From contig JAITXR010000175.1 of NCBI GenBank assembly GCA_031284665.1, forward strand, positions 1-6,456: a DNA stretch of 6,456 nt. Direction: 5' to 3'. The DNA is from Paludibacter sp. Its GTDB lineage: Bacteria; Bacteroidota; Bacteroidia; Bacteroidales; Paludibacteraceae. The notes under the pieces were generated by a model, which saw only the letters and a program-made list of their open reading frames with translations, was not told where the DNA came from and ran no database searches. This document shows, in pieces, positions 5,472-6,456 of this stretch (within the stretch, counting starts at the first letter, position 1; each line of letters begins with the position of its first letter). The position numbers and the translations under genes were made by a program.

Positions 5472-6456
5472 AATTTTTAATAGTTTTAATAAATAATTGT
5501 TCTTGATTATTAATAATTTGTACTTCGATTGGAAGTAGGTATGTATAATTTTGCAATGTTTTCGGATAATCAGAGCCGATACGAGTAGCATCTTTTTCGG
5601 TTGTAATAATTATTTTATGAATTGATTGCAAGGCGTTAAATTTCTTTTCGATTAATTGATAATCGCGTTTTTCAAAAAAATGATGGTCGGCAAAAATTAC
5701 GCTGTCTATTTGCTCCGAGTATTGCTTAAGATACTCAATTATTGGCTGCGGATTGGCTATTGCAACAGTAAGCAAAATCGAAAAACGTTGTGTTTTCATC
5801 TGTTTCAATGTAATTTTGCCATCTGCTTTTTTGTTAAACAAAGGCTGAATTTCGCCATATTTGTAAGTCGAAAAATATAAGGATTGATAAGAGAGTAATT
5901 TGAAAAGTTTTGCCGTTATTCTTATATCAAGAGGGTTGATATCTTCGGGACATTTTGTAACTGCAATAATATCAGCACGTTTGCTTTGGTATTTAGATTC
6001 ACGTAATCGTCCACCGGGTAACATACTGTCGTATAAATAAAGCGAAGAATAATCACTTAGCAAAATCGAGAAGCCCGGTCTAACGCTGCGATGCTGGAAA
6101 GCATCGTCGAGAATAATGACCTGCGGCGGTAAATTATTGGCAAGCAGTTTTCGTATGGCGCGCACACGATTTGAGTCAACGGCTACTGTAATTTTTGGAA
6201 ATTTGCTGAAAATCTGATATGGCTCGTCGCCTATCGACTGTGCGGTGGAATTTTTGTCGGCAAGCAAAAAGCCGGAAGTGTTACGTTTGTAGCCTCTACT
6301 TACTACTGCTACTCGATAATATGGACTCAACAATAGAACAAGATATTCGACGTGCGGAGTTTTTCCCTGACCGCCAACCGCCAGATTACCTACCGAAATT
6401 ATTGGCACCTGAAAGCGATGAGATTTTAGTATCTCAATATCGTACAGTGCATTACG
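5443..6456 (-). CDS. lpxK: Tetraacyldisaccharide 4'-kinase LpxK, 5'-truncated by the window edge
   Basis: LpxK phosphorylates the 4' position of the tetraacyldisaccharide-1-phosphate lipid A precursor with ATP, at the cytoplasmic face of the inner membrane. The window holds 337 codons plus the stop. Upstream of an internal GTG (6408) the frame continues open to the edge, encoding RNALYDIEILKSHRFQ, which is typical LpxK sequence before the P-loop. The start therefore lies off-window, with probably only the short N-terminal membrane-associated helix missing. Motifs in fragment numbering are Walker A GGQGKTP (28-34), SRGYKR (53-58), GDEPYQ (76-81), the LDDAFQHR catalytic/metal motif (116-123) and LPGGRLRE (146-153). 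It ends in TGA at 5445-5443, inside the start of pnp. An lpxK-pnp order is familiar in Bacteroidota, often after sppA, which would lie to the right. Its presence shows that the host makes lipid A. Confidence 0.94.
   Translation of the reverse strand, partial: RNALYDIEILKSHRFQVPIISVGNLAVGGQGKTPHVEYLVLLLSPYYRVAVVSRGYKRNTSGFLLADKNSTAQSIGDEPYQIFSKFPKITVAVDSNRVRAIRKLLANNLPPQVIILDDAFQHRSVRPGFSILLSDYSSLYLYDSMLPGGRLRESKYQSKRADIIAVTKCPEDINPLDIRITAKLFKLLSYQSLYFSTYKYGEIQPLFNKKADGKITLKQMKTQRFSILLTVAIANPQPIIEYLKQYSEQIDSVIFADHHFFEKRDYQLIEKKFNALQSIHKIIITTEKDATRIGSDYPKTLQNYTYLLPIEVQIINNQEQLFIKTIKNYVAEDLRNG

Noticed and set aside
5472..5591. A 40-codon upstream extension of the pnp reading frame, starting at a more distal start codon.
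   Set aside because: This stretch lies wholly inside lpxK in another frame, and its lysine/leucine-rich translation is unlike any PNP N-terminus. The ATG at 5471 gives the family start.
6406..6408. GTG as the start of lpxK.
   Set aside because: The frame continues upstream with conserved LpxK residues (RN-LYD and F-V-P-I-IS) right to the window edge, so the gene is truncated by the window rather than starting here.

Overview
The window looks like chromosomal DNA from a Gram-negative member of the Bacteroidota, probably Bacteroidales-like. The evidence is an AT-rich background, promoters of the TTTG / TAnnTTTG type, almost no Shine-Dalgarno sequences, an lpxK gene (lipid A synthesis) overlapping a purine nucleoside phosphorylase gene, and a large receiver + PEP/pyruvate-binding ATP-grasp protein of a family I know from this phylum. 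I cannot name a genus.

Layout. Bases 1-72 (minus) hold the first 24 codons of dnaX, the DNA polymerase III gamma/tau subunit, with its own -7 box. A 577-bp divergent intergenic region follows. It contains a 210-bp heptanucleotide satellite (30 units), two shorter tandem repeats, a well-formed Bacteroidota promoter reading rightward, and a leader of about 170 nt with a small inverted repeat. Bases 650-3610 (plus) encode a 986-aa protein with a degenerate receiver, an intact receiver, a PPDK_N-type ATP-grasp domain and a family-specific C-terminus. It lacks the phospho-histidine and PEP-binding domains of true PEP synthases. A nested palindromic repeat begins on the last base of its stop codon (3610-3772). 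A small orphan lipoprotein gene (3906-4349, minus) faces it, and a second, diverged palindromic repeat with the same modular plan (about 4408-4560) lies just upstream of that gene. The rest is a minus-strand operon segment: lpxK (5' end off the window) overlaps pnp (4659-5471) by 29 bp.

The coding content is mostly housekeeping: replication clamp loader, lipid A 4'-kinase, purine salvage. The parts worth a second look are the signalling-linked ATP-grasp protein without its expected catalytic partner domains, the heptamer satellite, and the pair of hairpin-built repeats. The repeats share one architecture and show a paired base change, and they bracket the only gene I do not recognise. I found no tRNA, rRNA, CRISPR array, transposase or phage gene.
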